A DNA stretch of 64,000 nucleotides. Origin: Allacma fusca. Its lineage: Eukaryota > Arthropoda > Collembola > Symphypleona > Sminthuridae. The position numbers and the translations under genes were made by a program. The notes below the pieces were generated by a model, which saw only the letters and a program-made list of their open reading frames with translations, did not search any database and was not told the origin of the DNA. Shown piece after piece: positions 1 to 11,761 of this stretch. The stretch covers positions 49,573,131 through 49,637,130 of the forward strand of contig OX359247.1 in the NCBI GenBank assembly GCA_947179485.1, written 5' to 3'. Within the stretch, counting starts at the first letter, position 1. Every line of letters begins with the position of its first letter.

Positions 1-130
1 AATTAGAAAATCTTACTATATGTGTTAACTTGATATTACTTCGAAATTCGAAAATCTTACTATATGTGTTAACTTGATATTACTCCGAAATTAGAAAATC
101 TTACTATGTGTTAACTTGATGTTACTTCGA
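1..130. repeat. Tandem repeat, about 44 bp x 3
   Basis: Three consecutive units (1-44, 45-88, 89-130) each run AATTAGAAAATCTTACTATA to a TTCGA or CCGA end, with few substitutions and one 2-bp deletion in the third. The array is cut by the window edge and probably extends to the left. The hAT element that follows inserted at its right edge, because its target duplication TTCGAAAT overlaps the end of the third unit. Confidence 0.85.
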
Positions 131-133
131 AAT

Positions 134-660
134 CAGGGTTGGTTTGGTTTAAACCAAATGATTTAAACCATGGTTTAAACCATGGTTTAAACCAAACGGT
201 TTTTTTATAAAAACCAATGGTTTAAACCAAACACCTAAAATTTTAATATTTTCAAACCAAAATGCTTATATTTCGTCGTGCACAAAACTTGTGCAGTTTC
301 TGTGATATTGTGTAGTTAAACTTTAGTGAAGTAAATAATACTATTAGCTTTTAGTCTTGTACATTTAGAAATTCGGAATCGTTTGTGAAATGAAAAATGC
401 CAAACTTGTGTTTATGCTGCAAAGTTATCGTTAAAATTATATCCAAATGATTAAATATTTAATGCTTTGTGATACTTACTGAGTTTGGGAAATAAGTAAA
501 TTTGTTCAAATTCACATGTTTTTGCATATTAATGAATGTTTTGGATTGAAAATTTGTTTAAACCAAAAAACCTGGTTTAAACCAAAAAAACCCGGTTTAA
601 ACCAAAAAAAACCTGGTTCTTTGGTTTTTTTCAAAAAAACCAAAAAAACCCCCAACCCTG
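134..660. mobile_element. Non-autonomous hAT element with GGTTTAAACC word ends
   Basis: It begins CAGGGTTGG and ends CCAACCCTG, a typical hAT terminal repeat. It is flanked by a perfect 8-bp duplication, TTCGAAAT, at 126-133 and 661-668. Both ends are filled with the palindromic word GGTTTAAACC and its variants, in both orientations. The 527-bp element has no coding capacity. A second copy, in opposite orientation, lies at 8895-9396. Confidence 0.93.
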
Positions 661-903
661 TTCGAAATACATTCACGACTTTAATTGTGCTCAACACATT
701 TGCAGATACCTGAAATAATGACCTGACTACAGAGGAAACTGTAGATACTTATTCTATTTAATGTACACATCCGCTTATCATTACTTTGTGAAATGTTTGG
801 GTTTCTTAAGAGTGTCAGTTATTATAGCTATTTATCATCAGTGGCCCCACTGGTAACAGAGCAAGGCCATCCAAGACGTAGACGTGACAAATTTTTGGAA
901 GTT

Positions 904-1662
904 TTACTCACTTTTATAATTGCGACTGGTGGAAGGAACATTTTGGAACCATGTGGACGAGAACGAGACATCTTGTTGTGAAGAAATAGAAAATTTCATT
1001 CTTTTGAAAGACGAACTAGATGATTTCTCTCTCTCGCTGTCGGAATCTGAATGAGAACTAGGTTCGTACTCGCTGGAATCTTCAGATTCTCCATTTCTGC
1101 CTCCTTCATCGTCTGAGAGTTCTTTTAGGCTCCATGTTGGCTTCGGTCGCTTTCCTATGATCACAAATAGATTCAACCAATGGTATATTAACTACACAAG
1201 GAAGAAAATATTTTTCTTTACATAAACAATAAAGCGAAGGCATCCTTCTTCATACTCGAACAAAATGTACCACAAAGCTCCGACAATGAGTTACGTGTAC
1301 AGATAATCCCACCATCGAAATCGATTACTCTCGAGGAAGTATTCCCGACAAACCCGAAGTAATCGGACGAGATTGTTACTTGTGGGATTATATTTTGCAA
1401 AAATACCAAAGGAGCATTATCTCTCAACTCCCCATTAGCGACAACTGAAGTATGCATTATGCACATTCCCCAAACATCCCCAACATGTATTGCTTTCTTG
1501 TTAATACATTTCCACTCTTAACTTAAAAAATTGCTACAAAACTAATACCCGGCTTTTGGTGTTGTTTCGAAGAGCAACTTCCCCCACTCGCGATTTCATC
1601 AACATCATAGTCTTCATCCCTGGGCTCCTCTTTTACTCTTGCGGGAAAAATAACTGCCGCAT
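904..1662 (-). CDS. Unknown acidic, serine-rich protein, last two exons
   Basis: I do not recognise this gene. Two exons join in phase: 1549-1662 (acceptor after GTTTCAG, donor GTATTAG) and 904-1154 (acceptor after ATCATAG). The joined reading gives a VKEEPRDEDYD stretch, a common sumoylation-like motif of nuclear regulators. It is followed by KRPKPTW, a long Ser/Asp/Glu-rich tract and a C-terminal end with stop at 904. Further 5' exons must exist but I could not place them. An ORF at 1218-1466 lies inside the predicted intron and is not included. A nuclear protein is possible from composition only. The phase match and the typical KEEP motif support real coding, but no domain is seen. Confidence 0.4.
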
Positions 1663-4007
1663 CTGAAACAAGGAAAAATACCTTTAACTCGTACTCATAC
1701 CAGCATGTTACTTATCGAATCGAAATCACGACTAATTGTAAGCTTATAACTACTATATTACTGTACAAATATGACACTGTAACTTGCTCCGTGTCCATTC
1801 CATTATCTCAGCCAACTATTCGAAGTATGATTTCCTCACAAATTGTATGCCATGCCCTAACATTGCATTAACCCTGACAACTTGCAAAAACTTAATTCTG
1901 AACGCCCGGATTCCAAGTTATTAAAAAATATAGCCAGAATCCACCCTAAAAAATCTTGTTAGGATTCAAAAACAAAATGTCATGCAAATCAAAAACAACC
2001 ATCAGGACCCCAGGTCAGGGGTACTGTATTAAGAATTCGTTAAGTTAATGCCCGAGGATGACAGTGTTAGACGTCGAAAGCCTGCATATAATTTAGCTTG
2101 TTTAATAAAGTTAACCACGTAAGCCAAAGATCTGGAATCTATTATTCGTTAAGTAGTTATTCTTCAAGTAACATCTTACATGTTCCCTTAAAGAAGAATT
2201 TTGCCCTAATCCTGTTGACATGGAACAAAGTTACAGTCCATCCTACTTGTAAAGACCCATGTGTTAAATGTTATCAATTTCTAAACTATTCTAATCTTCA
2301 CGCTTCCCAGTAATAATTACGGGACATGTTGACATTTTAAAGTTCAAAAAAATTACCGAAATCAGTGGTCATCGTATTAAGGAATTTCTACACGGAATAC
2401 GGTTTGTCAGACTTTTGATATAGGAATTTGTTATAACGTGAGGATATTGTGCACATATATTCGCTATCCGCTCAAATCATTGGTTTGAAACCCAACTTCC
2501 GTCCGCTCTTTTAAATTCAGCTTCGGCGTCCACTGATTTTTAGTCCTTTAAACTGGCATGATTCCGGGAATTGAGGAAACACTGCCCTTCCCTCACAACA
2601 CCTTAACTTTCAACTTACCTCAACCTTTGACCTCACAATTAATTCAATTACTCCAAGGAGAGCGGAAGACGCCTGGAAAGAATTCAGTTATACATACTTA
2701 AGACGTATGCAACAAAACCAACCAATAAGTGTACAATCCTTATTATAAACCCCAATTCGTTGTGTACGTCCGTCAGCATTAAGGGATGCGGACGAAGCTC
2801 CTCCAAGGATTTTGAAACGTCCGCGGCCTTCGTTCCCCACACTCCACATGATTTACATGAATCACTTCAATTAATTTTATGTGCTATGGAGTCATTATCA
2901 CATAATAATTGAACAAATAATTCAAACCACGTGTAAGAAGGTCAGGAAGGAAAGACAGACCTTAAATAGCCTTGCAAGTGAAATATTTGTCTTTCTAATC
3001 GTAGGTCACCATCGGGGTCAATTTCCACGCTTCTTCTAGGTACCTCGGGAAGACTCGTGGTTTTGACCCCTTTCCCTTCAAATGCTTAGAGGAATTTGGT
3101 ATAAGATTTTCTCCAAGAGCTGTTATTGCATTTCTCCTAAATCTGATGCATGACCTGATTTGACCTCCAGAGGTCAAATTGTTGAAGTTGCACATTAATT
3201 TTTGGGCAAATGCATGTCTTGGATATACACGTATACTTGTTTAGAGTACGACTGTACCTTTGCAGAAAATCGGGTCAGAATTACGAGCTCTACTGAAGTT
3301 TCTAGGCAAAATCCAGGTATTGACCCCGACCGTGACTTACGGTGGACAGGTCAAAATTGGATTTCAGAGTGTATTTAGGGCATCTGCCAGTATTCTTGTA
3401 GATTTTTAACAAAATTCAGCTGGTGTGATTTCTGAGCGGAAGTAATCTGAAAGAGCTATTCTAAAATGTGTGAATAATGTGTCCCAGGGACCCACTACGT
3501 AGGGTCTTTCATATGAATGATGATTTTTTTGAGGGCTTGTGGACTCGGGGAAATAGTACTTCGGAAAAATTTCATAGTCAAAGCAATGTGGTAGAATCTG
3601 GAAAGTGGACGCGCTTCACATTCACAGCTTTGTGTCGTTAGAGTCGTTAAAGCGAGTGGGATAAAAGTTGAGGATCGCAAGGAAATGAGTGAGTTTGACT
3701 GTTTAACTAAACTCACCATTCAGTAGTGTCATACAGATTTTCCCTGGCATATAGATCCTTCGATCATTGTATGGTAAATTATGATGTATATTTTCGTCGG
3801 CAGTGAGACAGAAGAGTATTTTTTCGAGAAAGAGCACGTTTAATGTTCTTTTCACCTTTAATAGGCTTTAAAATCTGATAATTTTAAACCACAATCACAA
3901 CACAACAAAACTCTGACAGTAAATCCTGAATATTCCCAGTTCTTTCAAAGAAATTCGCTTATAACGGGACAAAACAAATACGTAAGCCATTGGGGTATCT
4001 TGAGAGT
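1663..4007. other. Intergenic stretch without recognised gene
   Basis: No ORF here has coding character; all are short and lack domain-like composition. Upstream exons of the acidic gene at 904-1662 may be hidden here, since that gene reads leftward and lacks a start. I saw no tRNA, no structured RNA and no transposon with both ends. Confidence 0.5.
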
Positions 4008-4499
4008 AGGCGATTAGTCTATATTGAGCGGCTTGAAATGTCAAGGGATATTTCCCCATGCGTAGAGGATACACGACCCTGAAGTCCCTTTCACTTTGGA
4101 CAATTGCCTTTGTTTAGATGGTACGCATGTACCCTTCTCTTTTTACATGTTCAAAAAAATGATCATAACTATCGGCCGGGTGAGAATTTCTGAGAATAGT
4201 CTGAAAATGCTGAAATAATTCGGGGATGCCAGTGTAACCTCCATCCCTGTCCCGCCTACCAAAAGTTGGGTATTTTACCATGATAATGTTTTTTCTTTCC
4301 TCGAGTTTCTTTCTCCGAAATTCTCACCAGGTCGATAATTTTGATCATTTTTTTTAACAGGAAAAGAGAAGAGCGCATGCGTACCATCTAAACAAAGGCA
4401 ATTGTCCAAAGTGAAAGGAGTTTCAGGATCCTGTCTGCTTTAAGCATGGGGAAATGTGCATGGACATCTCAAGCCGCCATCACCATAGACTAATCGCCT
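4008..4499. repeat. Foldback palindrome, arms about 184 bp
   Basis: The left arm (4008 to about 4191) starts AGGCGATTAGTCTAT. The right arm (about 4316-4499) ends with its reverse complement ATAGACTAATCGCCT. The arms share GATGGTACGCATG / CATGCGTACCATC, the stretch CAATTGCC-TTTG and GAGAATTTC / GAAATTCTC, with scattered mismatches. About 125 bp of unpaired loop separates them. No coding sequence is present. A foldback MITE is likely; I found no clear target duplication. Confidence 0.8.
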
Positions 4500-4742
4500 A
4501 TAAGTGAGAGCCGACTATTTTTAACCACAGAGAACCTACTTTTTCCACTAACGACGAGGGTAACCACCACAAGATTATTTGGAACAACTTAAAATATTAA
4601 TTGTATGCGTTACTATTCAGCCTATAATCCCGGGTGCAGTAGACTGGTTATTTATAAATAATAAGATTTTACGAGATCCCTCATTATACAAGAGACGTAT
4701 TTGACGAGAAACATTTTGATTTCCCATAGGTCCAGCACGTCT

Positions 4743-6005
4743 TAAGGTTCCTCAACGGATCGGATATATCCGCATATCCGCGGATCGGATAAATTTCGGA
4801 TAGGATAATTAATGAATTTATCCTATCCGCATTTATCCGCCCGGATCGGATAGGCACATTCTATCCGTTAAAATAATGCGGATAGGATAGGATACAAGGT
4901 TAAAGTAATCCGCACGGATACGATAATAGAATCTTGAGCTTCGGATAATCCGTCGGATATCTGCGGTTATCCGCGGATAGTTTTATCTGCCATCTGTTGC
5001 TTACCGGCCTAACAAATTTCGGTCGTAGAATGAAGTAATTGATAGCAAAACGACGAAAATACGCTTTTCTATTTCAACAAACACAAAAACACACCGTATA
5101 TTGCTACTAAATTTACTCATCTTTATCATCTAAGTCCTACCAAGGAAATTAACTGTCATACAGGAAGTTTAAAACTATCCAATTCAAATTTGAGTGTCGA
5201 AATGTTAACCAACAATTTTTTCGGACCAGACCAGACCAAAGACTATGGCCCGGACCGTGGTCCAGAAAACCATTGATAGCAATTAAATAATCACATTTTA
5301 TCCAGTCAAATTCTTCTTTTGTCCCCAGAAATGACATTTTTAATTTGTTCCGTAGGATTTCGTTAATTCATAAATTTTTATTTTGCGTACTTTTGGGACC
5401 ATGGTCCTGTAGTCTGGTCTGGTCCTGAATCTGGACCAATTGTATCTGGTCTGGTCCAAGCGTTGAATCAGACCGGACCAGACCATACAAATCTGGGATC
5501 AGATCGGACCAGACCAATCCAAGACCATTAATAATGGTTTGGACCAGATCATTGGCATCCCTAGTTGCGCCTATAGTTGCGGTAATTGTATATTTCATAT
5601 TACAAAGAGAAGAATGATTATTGCAGGGGTGAATAAATGATAAGCGTAATATTCATACTATGTAATCCTATATTGACTCCACGTAAACCGGAGGACCTTT
5701 TTCGACACTTTGTATTTGAATAAATACTTTTTATGAATTTGCAAGAATAATTTCCAAATTAGAACCATATCCGCGGATGACTTCGGATATCCGCGGATAG
5801 GATCGGATTTCTCGTTGCAAGTATCCGTCGGATACGGATACATATTATATCCGATCCGAAATTTTCGGATAGGATTCGGATAACATAAAAACTTTATCCG
5901 ACATTACCGGATAGGATCGGATTAAGTTTTAATTTATCCGAGAATTTGCGGATAGGATAGGATACGGATAGGATAAGCCATTTATCCTATCCGTGAGGAA
6001 CCTTA
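4743..6005. mobile_element. Non-autonomous hAT element with ATCCGCGGAT words
   Basis: The ends are TAAGGTTCCTCA and TGAGGAACCTTA, flanked by the perfect 8-bp duplication GCACGTCT at 4735-4742 and 6006-6013. Both subterminal regions consist of CGGAT/ATCCG words, including repeated ATCCGCGGAT. The middle has no transposase. It carries the remnant of a second element (5222-5563). Confidence 0.93.
5222..5563. mobile_element. Partial hAT-like element with GGACCAGACC words
   Basis: Two clusters of GGACCAGACC / GGTCTGGTCC words face each other (5222-5270 and 5396-5545). The right cluster ends in ATTGGCATCCCTA, which looks like a hAT terminus. No matching TAGGGATGCC start is found on the left, so the left end appears lost. 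It lies inside the hAT element at 4743-6005. Confidence 0.55.
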
Positions 6006-6044
6006 GCACGTCTCAATGTGCTTTTACTCATTACTTGGAGTTAC

Positions 6045-6996
6045 GAGAAAACTCCGCCGGGGATTTTTACGCGGAGATATTTACGCAGAGAAAACTTCGC
6101 CGGAGATTATTACGCCCGGGTGGAGATTATTACGCGGAGATTCTTACGCGGAGGAAATTCCGCCGGAGATTTTTACGCCGCGTGAGAGAAATTTACGCGG
6201 AGAGAATTCCTTCGGAGAGTATTAATATTTTCTGTAGAATATTGTGAGACACTGCCAGTACGAATTGCGCCAGTGAATTCTTTAAATTCATAATGCCAAC
6301 CATAATGATTGGGCACCACTATAAGTATATGTCATGAAGATGAGATGGTCAAAGATGAGGTGATTTCAACAAGTTAAATTTCAGTCCAGGGCTGCATTTA
6401 TCGACTCGTTATTTTCTATACATATTGTCATTGATTAACGCAAATCAATAAATGCAGTACAACGATGACAAATGCATGAAACCCGCATAGCAGATTCTTA
6501 ATAAATAAAACATTTTGTCACTCTTCCCAGCAGCATAATTCACAATGTCTTCGTCTAGTGCTTTGTGGATGCTGTCATTATGCTTTTATGCTGTTGTATG
6601 TTACCAAGTGCATTTTATGACTACTGTTTTGAAAAAAACACTTGTATAAGAATAAAATTCATGTTTTACAGATAATTACTCCGCGTAAAAATCTCGTGCC
6701 GAATTTTCTCTCACTTGGCATTGCAGAATTCGCTAGCACAATTTGTACTGACAGTGTCTCACAATATTCTACTGAAATATTACCCTTGGCAGTTAAATTG
6801 TTTTATTCCGGATGTAGTTTAAAATGCAGCATAATAATCTCCGAAGGAATTTTCTCCACGTAATTTTCTCTCACGTGGCGTAAAAATCTCCGCGTAAGAA
6901 TCCCCGCGTAATAGTCTCCGCCCGGGCGTAAGAATCTCCCGCGGAGTTTTCGCGGCGTACAAATCTCGGCGTAAAAATCCCCAGCGGAGTTTTCTC
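6045..6996. repeat. Foldback element with TTACGCGGAGA repeats
   Basis: The left arm (6045 to about 6296) and right arm (about 6717-6996) are inverted copies. The ends are GAGAAAACTCCGC and its near reverse complement GCGGAGTTTTCTC. The distal parts are tandem variants of TTACGCGGAGA. The proximal parts share the block GAATATTGTGAGACACTG (reversed on the right). An extra stretch of roughly 50 bp near 6785-6830 interrupts the right arm. ORFs here are translations of the repeat words and not genes. Confidence 0.8.
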
Positions 6997-7063
6997 CGAA
7001 CACGTCAAGTATCGGTGCAATGTACCTATTTGAGCAAACTTTGTTTGCAGGTGCAGGAAAGTG

Positions 7064-7092
7064 AAACTTGCGCACTTTAAGTGCGCAAGTTT
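7064..7092. repeat. Perfect 14-bp arm hairpin
   Basis: AAACTTGCGCACTT, one spacer T, then AAGTGCGCAAGTTT: a perfect inverted repeat with a 1-nt loop. It follows directly a repeat shared with 52014-52040. Confidence 0.8.
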
Positions 7093-8173
7093 AACAATTT
7101 TAAGTTCTTTTAACAATTTTAAGTTAATATTTAACGTGGGAGAAATAATTTGGAAGGTATTAACGGTGAGCGATTAAATAAAAAATCGGGAATCGCCTTC
7201 GAGCAAGACTCGATAGCTGGGGTCGCGAAGCGGAAGTCTTGATTTAAGTCAAACGCGTAGCATCCTAGCAGTCAAGAAATCTCATGAGTACACATGTCAA
7301 ATAACTGCGTCATTATAATTGTGAATGCATAACGATGTAATAATTACGACAAATCGTGCCATGCTTTGAAATAATAGTAAATAGTACTAGTCACGTACAA
7401 AGTCATGTAGGTCTCTTCACGAAATTTTTCAAAAAATTCGAAATTGTACTTATTTTGCGTCTAATATACCAGTTATGGGGTCATTGTAATCATTTCTTAA
7501 GTTTTTGTACTTTTCGTAATTTTTCAAAATTTTGAAAATTTGAAAAACTAAGCAATTAGTACAACTAGAGGTCTATGTAATCATTTCTTAAATTTTTCCA
7601 TTATTCTAAATTTTTCTAAATTTTGTAAATTTTGAAAAACTAAGGTCCATTAGCACATAGGGCTAATATGCAGACTAGAGCATTTCGGGCGGTTAAAATT
7701 TGCGGGTAAGCCCGTAAAAAGCCCGGCCCGCCCGGGCTTCGGGCGGGTACGGGTAAAATTTATTACGCTTGACGGGTTACGGGCGGGTACGGTCTTTTCA
7801 ATGCTGTTAAAAAAGACCGTGAAAGCCCGTAAAAGCTCGTGAAAAAATTCATGAGTGGTACATGCAGGATCAGGGGTTGTAAAAGTACTTTGACTTGAAT
7901 ACATGGAACGATTTTCAAACATTTGTAATTTTACCTTTTAAACAAAGCTTTCACATTCAACGTCAACGAATTAAATTACAGGAAATACCCGGAAAATGGC
8001 AAGTTTGGAAGACATTTAATGCAGACTACCTGCGCTTGTTTCACATTTTTAAGTTGAACGGTTCAAAATTTGTAAGCCGTACAAGGTTTTCCCACGAGTG
8101 ATTTTAAAATACCGCTTCGCTTATAAAAACTCGTAAAGCTACAACAAAAACTTCACGATGTAAAACTCGTAAC
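7093..8173. other. Non-coding; GGGCGGGTACGGGT word patch
   Basis: 7380-7650 holds degenerate AT-rich repeats around the words AAATTTTTC and TCATTTCTTAA. From about 7676 to 7850 the sequence is built of words such as GGGCGGGTACGGGT and AGCCCGTAAA in both orientations, like the ends of the hAT elements nearby. No second terminus was found, so it may be a truncated element. No gene is supported. Confidence 0.5.
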
Positions 8174-9515
8174 TAGGCATGTTCATAACGATATACCGAT
8201 ACGATATTATCGTCCATATCGTACATTTTTTAGAAACGATATGCCACGATATTTATCGGGGTTTCCCGACGATATATCGTCACATGATTTTATCGTACAT
8301 TCGCGAGTAATAACAAGAATTGCGCATATTTTTGACAAAAATGCTAGCAAAACTTGGGGATAAAGTCATACCGCACCAAATTCGGTCTAAAAATATTGAA
8401 GATATTTTTTTAATTTTATGCCTGATCCATTTAACAGTTGAAATTAATGAACTGGCCGTCATTCTAATACACAGGATTTAACATTTTTCCGAATAAAGAT
8501 GTTCAACTATAATTTTGGATTTTCGCTAATTTGTTGACTTTAGTTTGAAAACTTCGAAAAAGTTAGAAACTTGAATGACTTAAGTTCCCAAATAAGGTTA
8601 TCCGAATTCGGGCGTCAGTTGTCAATGTAATGATGAACAGAAATTCGATGGTGTAATTATTATGTGTAGTTTTATTGTTTTCTTACTGATGCTGATGCCT
8701 TGCATTATTATCTTTGAAATGCTTCAAGTTGTACGTATTTTCAACTCAATGCCTTTTTGACCCATGTATTTGGAATAAAATGTAATCTGTGCTAATTTTA
8801 GTTGAAAATTTGGTTGTAAAGGAGCCTTAGTAATAATAATTAGCTTGTACACGAAATTAAAGTTTCATTAATTTTCGTTAAATAATGCCAGAAGCAGGGT
8901 TGGGGGTTTTTTTGGTTTTTTTCAAAAAAACCAAACAACCAGGTTTTTTTGGTTTAAACCGGGTTTTTTTGGTTTAAACCAGGTTTTTTTGGTTTAAACA
9001 AATTTTCAATCCAAAACATTCATTAATATGCAAAAACATGTGAATTTGAACAAATTTACTTATTTCCCAAACTCAGTAAGTATCACAAAGCATTAAATAT
9101 TTAATAATTTAGATATAATTTTAACGATAACTTTGCAGCATAAACACAAGTTTGGCATTTTTCATTTTACAAACGATTCCGAATTTCTAAATGTACAAGA
9201 CTAAAGGCTAATAGTATTATTTACTTCAATAAAGTTTAACTACACAATATCACAGTAACTGCACAAGTTTTGTGCACGACGAAATATAAGCATTTTGGAT
9301 TGAAAATAATAAAATTTTAGGTGTTTGGTTTAAACCATTGGTTTTTATAAAAAAAACCGTTTGGTTTAAACCATGGTTTAAACCAAACCAACCCTGGCCA
9401 GAAGCCACAACGTGATATATCGTTATATCGTTCCTCGATATCGTTATCGGTAATTTTTCAGAGAACGATAACGATATGAACGATATTTTAAAATCGAACG
9501 ATATGAACATGCCTA
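8174..9515. mobile_element. hAT element with CGATATCG words, hosting another hAT
   Basis: The termini are TAGGCATGTTCAT and ATGAACATGCCTA. A perfect 8-bp duplication CTCGTAAC flanks it at 8166-8173 and 9516-9523. Both ends are filled with ACGATAT / ATATCGT words. It carries no transposase. The hAT element at 8895-9396 inserted into it later, because it interrupts it with its own target duplication. Confidence 0.93.
8895..9396. mobile_element. hAT element, GGTTTAAACC family, nested copy
   Basis: It starts CAGGGTTGG and ends CCAACCCTG, with a perfect 8-bp duplication GCCAGAAG at 8887-8894 and 9397-9404. The interior, including the TTCAATCCAAAACATTC stretch, matches the element at 134-660 in reverse orientation. 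It is inside the element at 8174-9515. Confidence 0.93.
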
Positions 9516-9713
9516 CTCGTAACGTCATTTCTACATACGCAGTGGTGGAGCTTGCACGTTATTTATGAACAACCCTACGGTGATACCTGCGCCTGCGTTG
9601 ACTAGTACTTCAAGTTGTATTATGCCAAACTATTACATAGTTTATAATTCGTCCGTTATGTGGCGATTGCATGTCCTGCTTGCAGTAACGATTTTATAGA
9701 TTTTAATGAATTA

Positions 9714-9954
9714 GGGTGGCGTCAGCCCCTAGTAAAATAGCCTTGTCCGTACGTCCGTGTGTCCTTCCTCACGATATCTCCAAAACTACTGAATCGATTT
9801 AAATGACATTTTTTTTAAATATTGCATATGTAAATCGCACTGGTTACTGCTTATATGATTAAAATCGGTCTGATAGTTTTTTTTAAAACAATCTGAAATA
9901 TTTGAAAAAAACTCAAAATTCGTCCTACTTTGACGGCGGTAGCTGACGCCACCC
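9714..9954. mobile_element. MITE with TA duplication
   Basis: Terminal repeats GGGTGGCGTCAGC and GCTGACGCCACCC are perfect over 13 bp. TA lies on both sides (9712-9713, 9955-9956). The 241-bp element has no ORF. The TA target suggests mobilisation by a Tc1/mariner-type transposase; the source element is not in this window. Confidence 0.8.
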
Positions 9955-10099
9955 TACACGAAGCCTCAAATTATCTCGTAGCGATTATTTTTGCAATTAA
10001 CCTAGCCGTAGCTTGTGATCGAAAGTATGAAAAGGTCCATTAACAGCGAATAACCTATGTTTTGGTACTTGTATCATTTCGTTAAGTTGTCCTGTTATG

Positions 10100-10292
10100 G
10101 AGATACGTGAAATCTCTTTATAACGGCAGCTTTATAACGGAATTCTCGTTATACCGGACAGGTTTGTTCATCCCCACCAAAAGTAGTTGTATAAGTATAT
10201 AACGTCAGTTATTATCAAATAACGGAATAATGTTTATACCGGACAAAAATCCAAGTTTCCTTGTGATTCCGTTATAAACAAATTTTACTGTA
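10100..10292. mobile_element. Possible pogo-like MITE remnant
   Basis: Repeated GTTATAACGG and TATACCGGACA words end in TTTACTGTA at about 10292. This resembles the CAGTA...CGTTATAACGG ends of pogo/Tigger-like elements common in arthropods. The left terminus is not recognisable, so only a remnant is claimed. Confidence 0.4.
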
Positions 10293-10719
10293 TCGTGATT
10301 ACAAACCTTTGGTGGGAGGATCGCACAAGTGTATAAGGTTTCACTTTCTAAAAATTATTTGGGACGTCAAAAACTGTGGGCATAATACAATGGCGACTGG
10401 GTAGGATATGACGTTGATTCAGTGTTAACATGTAGTAAATTGTAAATAAAAGCGTATAGTGCAAAATAAAATTTCTAGAACAGTTTTGCAGTGTATTTTC
10501 GTTAAAAAAAAGTAACCCTAAAAAGAATTCAGAAGCAGTGGGTATGCCTTTCAGGGAGAGGAGAGAGAGAGTGAAGGATCACCTTCGCGGGATAGATGTC
10601 CCTGCGTGCTACTGACTAATGTACTAGTATGGTGGTTATGGCACCAAAATGTCAAAAAATACCTCCAAAACCGAAATGAAAGATATTTCAAGAAAAAATA
10701 TTTAGCCCATGCTTCCCAA

Positions 10720-11761
10720 CAGATCTTCTACCGGGGACAGGGATGTCCCGTCGGGACACTGGACGGACCGGGACGGAACGCCCCCGTGGGCAAAATAATT
10801 GTCCCCATGTCGTATTCGGGAAGGGACGGGGACAAAAAAGTTGTCCCCATTATATTCGGGACGGGACGGGGACAAAAAAAAATTTCCCCCATTATATCCG
10901 GGACGGGACGGGGACAAAAAAAAATATCCCCATTGTATTCGGGACGGGACATGCTTTTTTGTCGTGTGTATTAACGGGACGGGACGAGCAAGCATAGCAG
11001 AACAAGGATAACGTTCCAGCTTTTAATGCTCAGGAGTAAACTACATATTCTGTGAGCACTATTTCCCCAACTGTTAAACATTCGATTTTAGGTTGTAGAA
11101 AATTAAGCTTATTGCTCAAGAAATGACTGGTACTTCATAATGGTTTTATGATTAGGATTATTAGATTTTGGCATTAGAGCGAATAAAGACAAGTTATATA
11201 TGTTTACAATCATAATTGAAGTAAGTAATCATACACATAATTTGAAAACGGTTTCGAAACTTGAGTGACAGAATAATTTTGGTGACCGAAATACAACAGG
11301 AATAGAATAGTAATAATTGTTTAAATATGGCTGTAATTTAAGCTGCCTTGAGAAGGAATCTTGGAACTACGATTCTATAAATGTGTTTTTTATGTTTTTG
11401 GTACGAATATTTTTTATGCGAATTTTTCCTCATGTTCCGATTCACAGTATGAGAATGTCGACAACTGTTTTTAGTAATTATCTGGACGGGACAGGAATTT
11501 TGTTCATATGCCCCGATTTTCGGGACCGGGGACGTTTTTTAAAAATTTTGGGGACGGGACGGGGACAAGGTTTTTGTCTCATGTCCCGACTTTCGGGACG
11601 GGACCGGGGACAAAGTTTTTTTAAATTTTTGGCGACGGGACGGGGACATGGTTTCTGTCACCGTGCCCCGAATGTCAGGACGGGACTGGGGACAAAGGTT
11701 TTGAAAAAAATATCCGGACGGGGACGGGACAGGAATTTTGTCCCCAATAGAAGCTCTACTG
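10720..11761. mobile_element. hAT-like element with GGGACGGGAC words
   Basis: It begins CAGATCTTCTACCGGGGACA. The right end, read in reverse, is CAGTAGAGCTTCTATTGGGG, similar but with an extra 3 bp. Both ends are long arrays of GGGACGGGGAC words, in both directions. The flanks do not give a clean 8-bp duplication, so the boundaries are less secure than in the other hAT elements. The long ORFs across these arrays are repeat translations. Confidence 0.65.

Noticed and set aside
1..130. CRISPR-like array
   Set aside because: Units are contiguous without spacers, and the DNA is eukaryotic.
1218..1466. 82-aa minus-strand ORF
   Set aside because: Lies between two exons that join in phase and shows no domain; kept out for lack of support.
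5993..6247. ORFs with repeated Arg-Glu-rich words
   Set aside because: They translate the TTACGCGGAGA repeats of a foldback arm.
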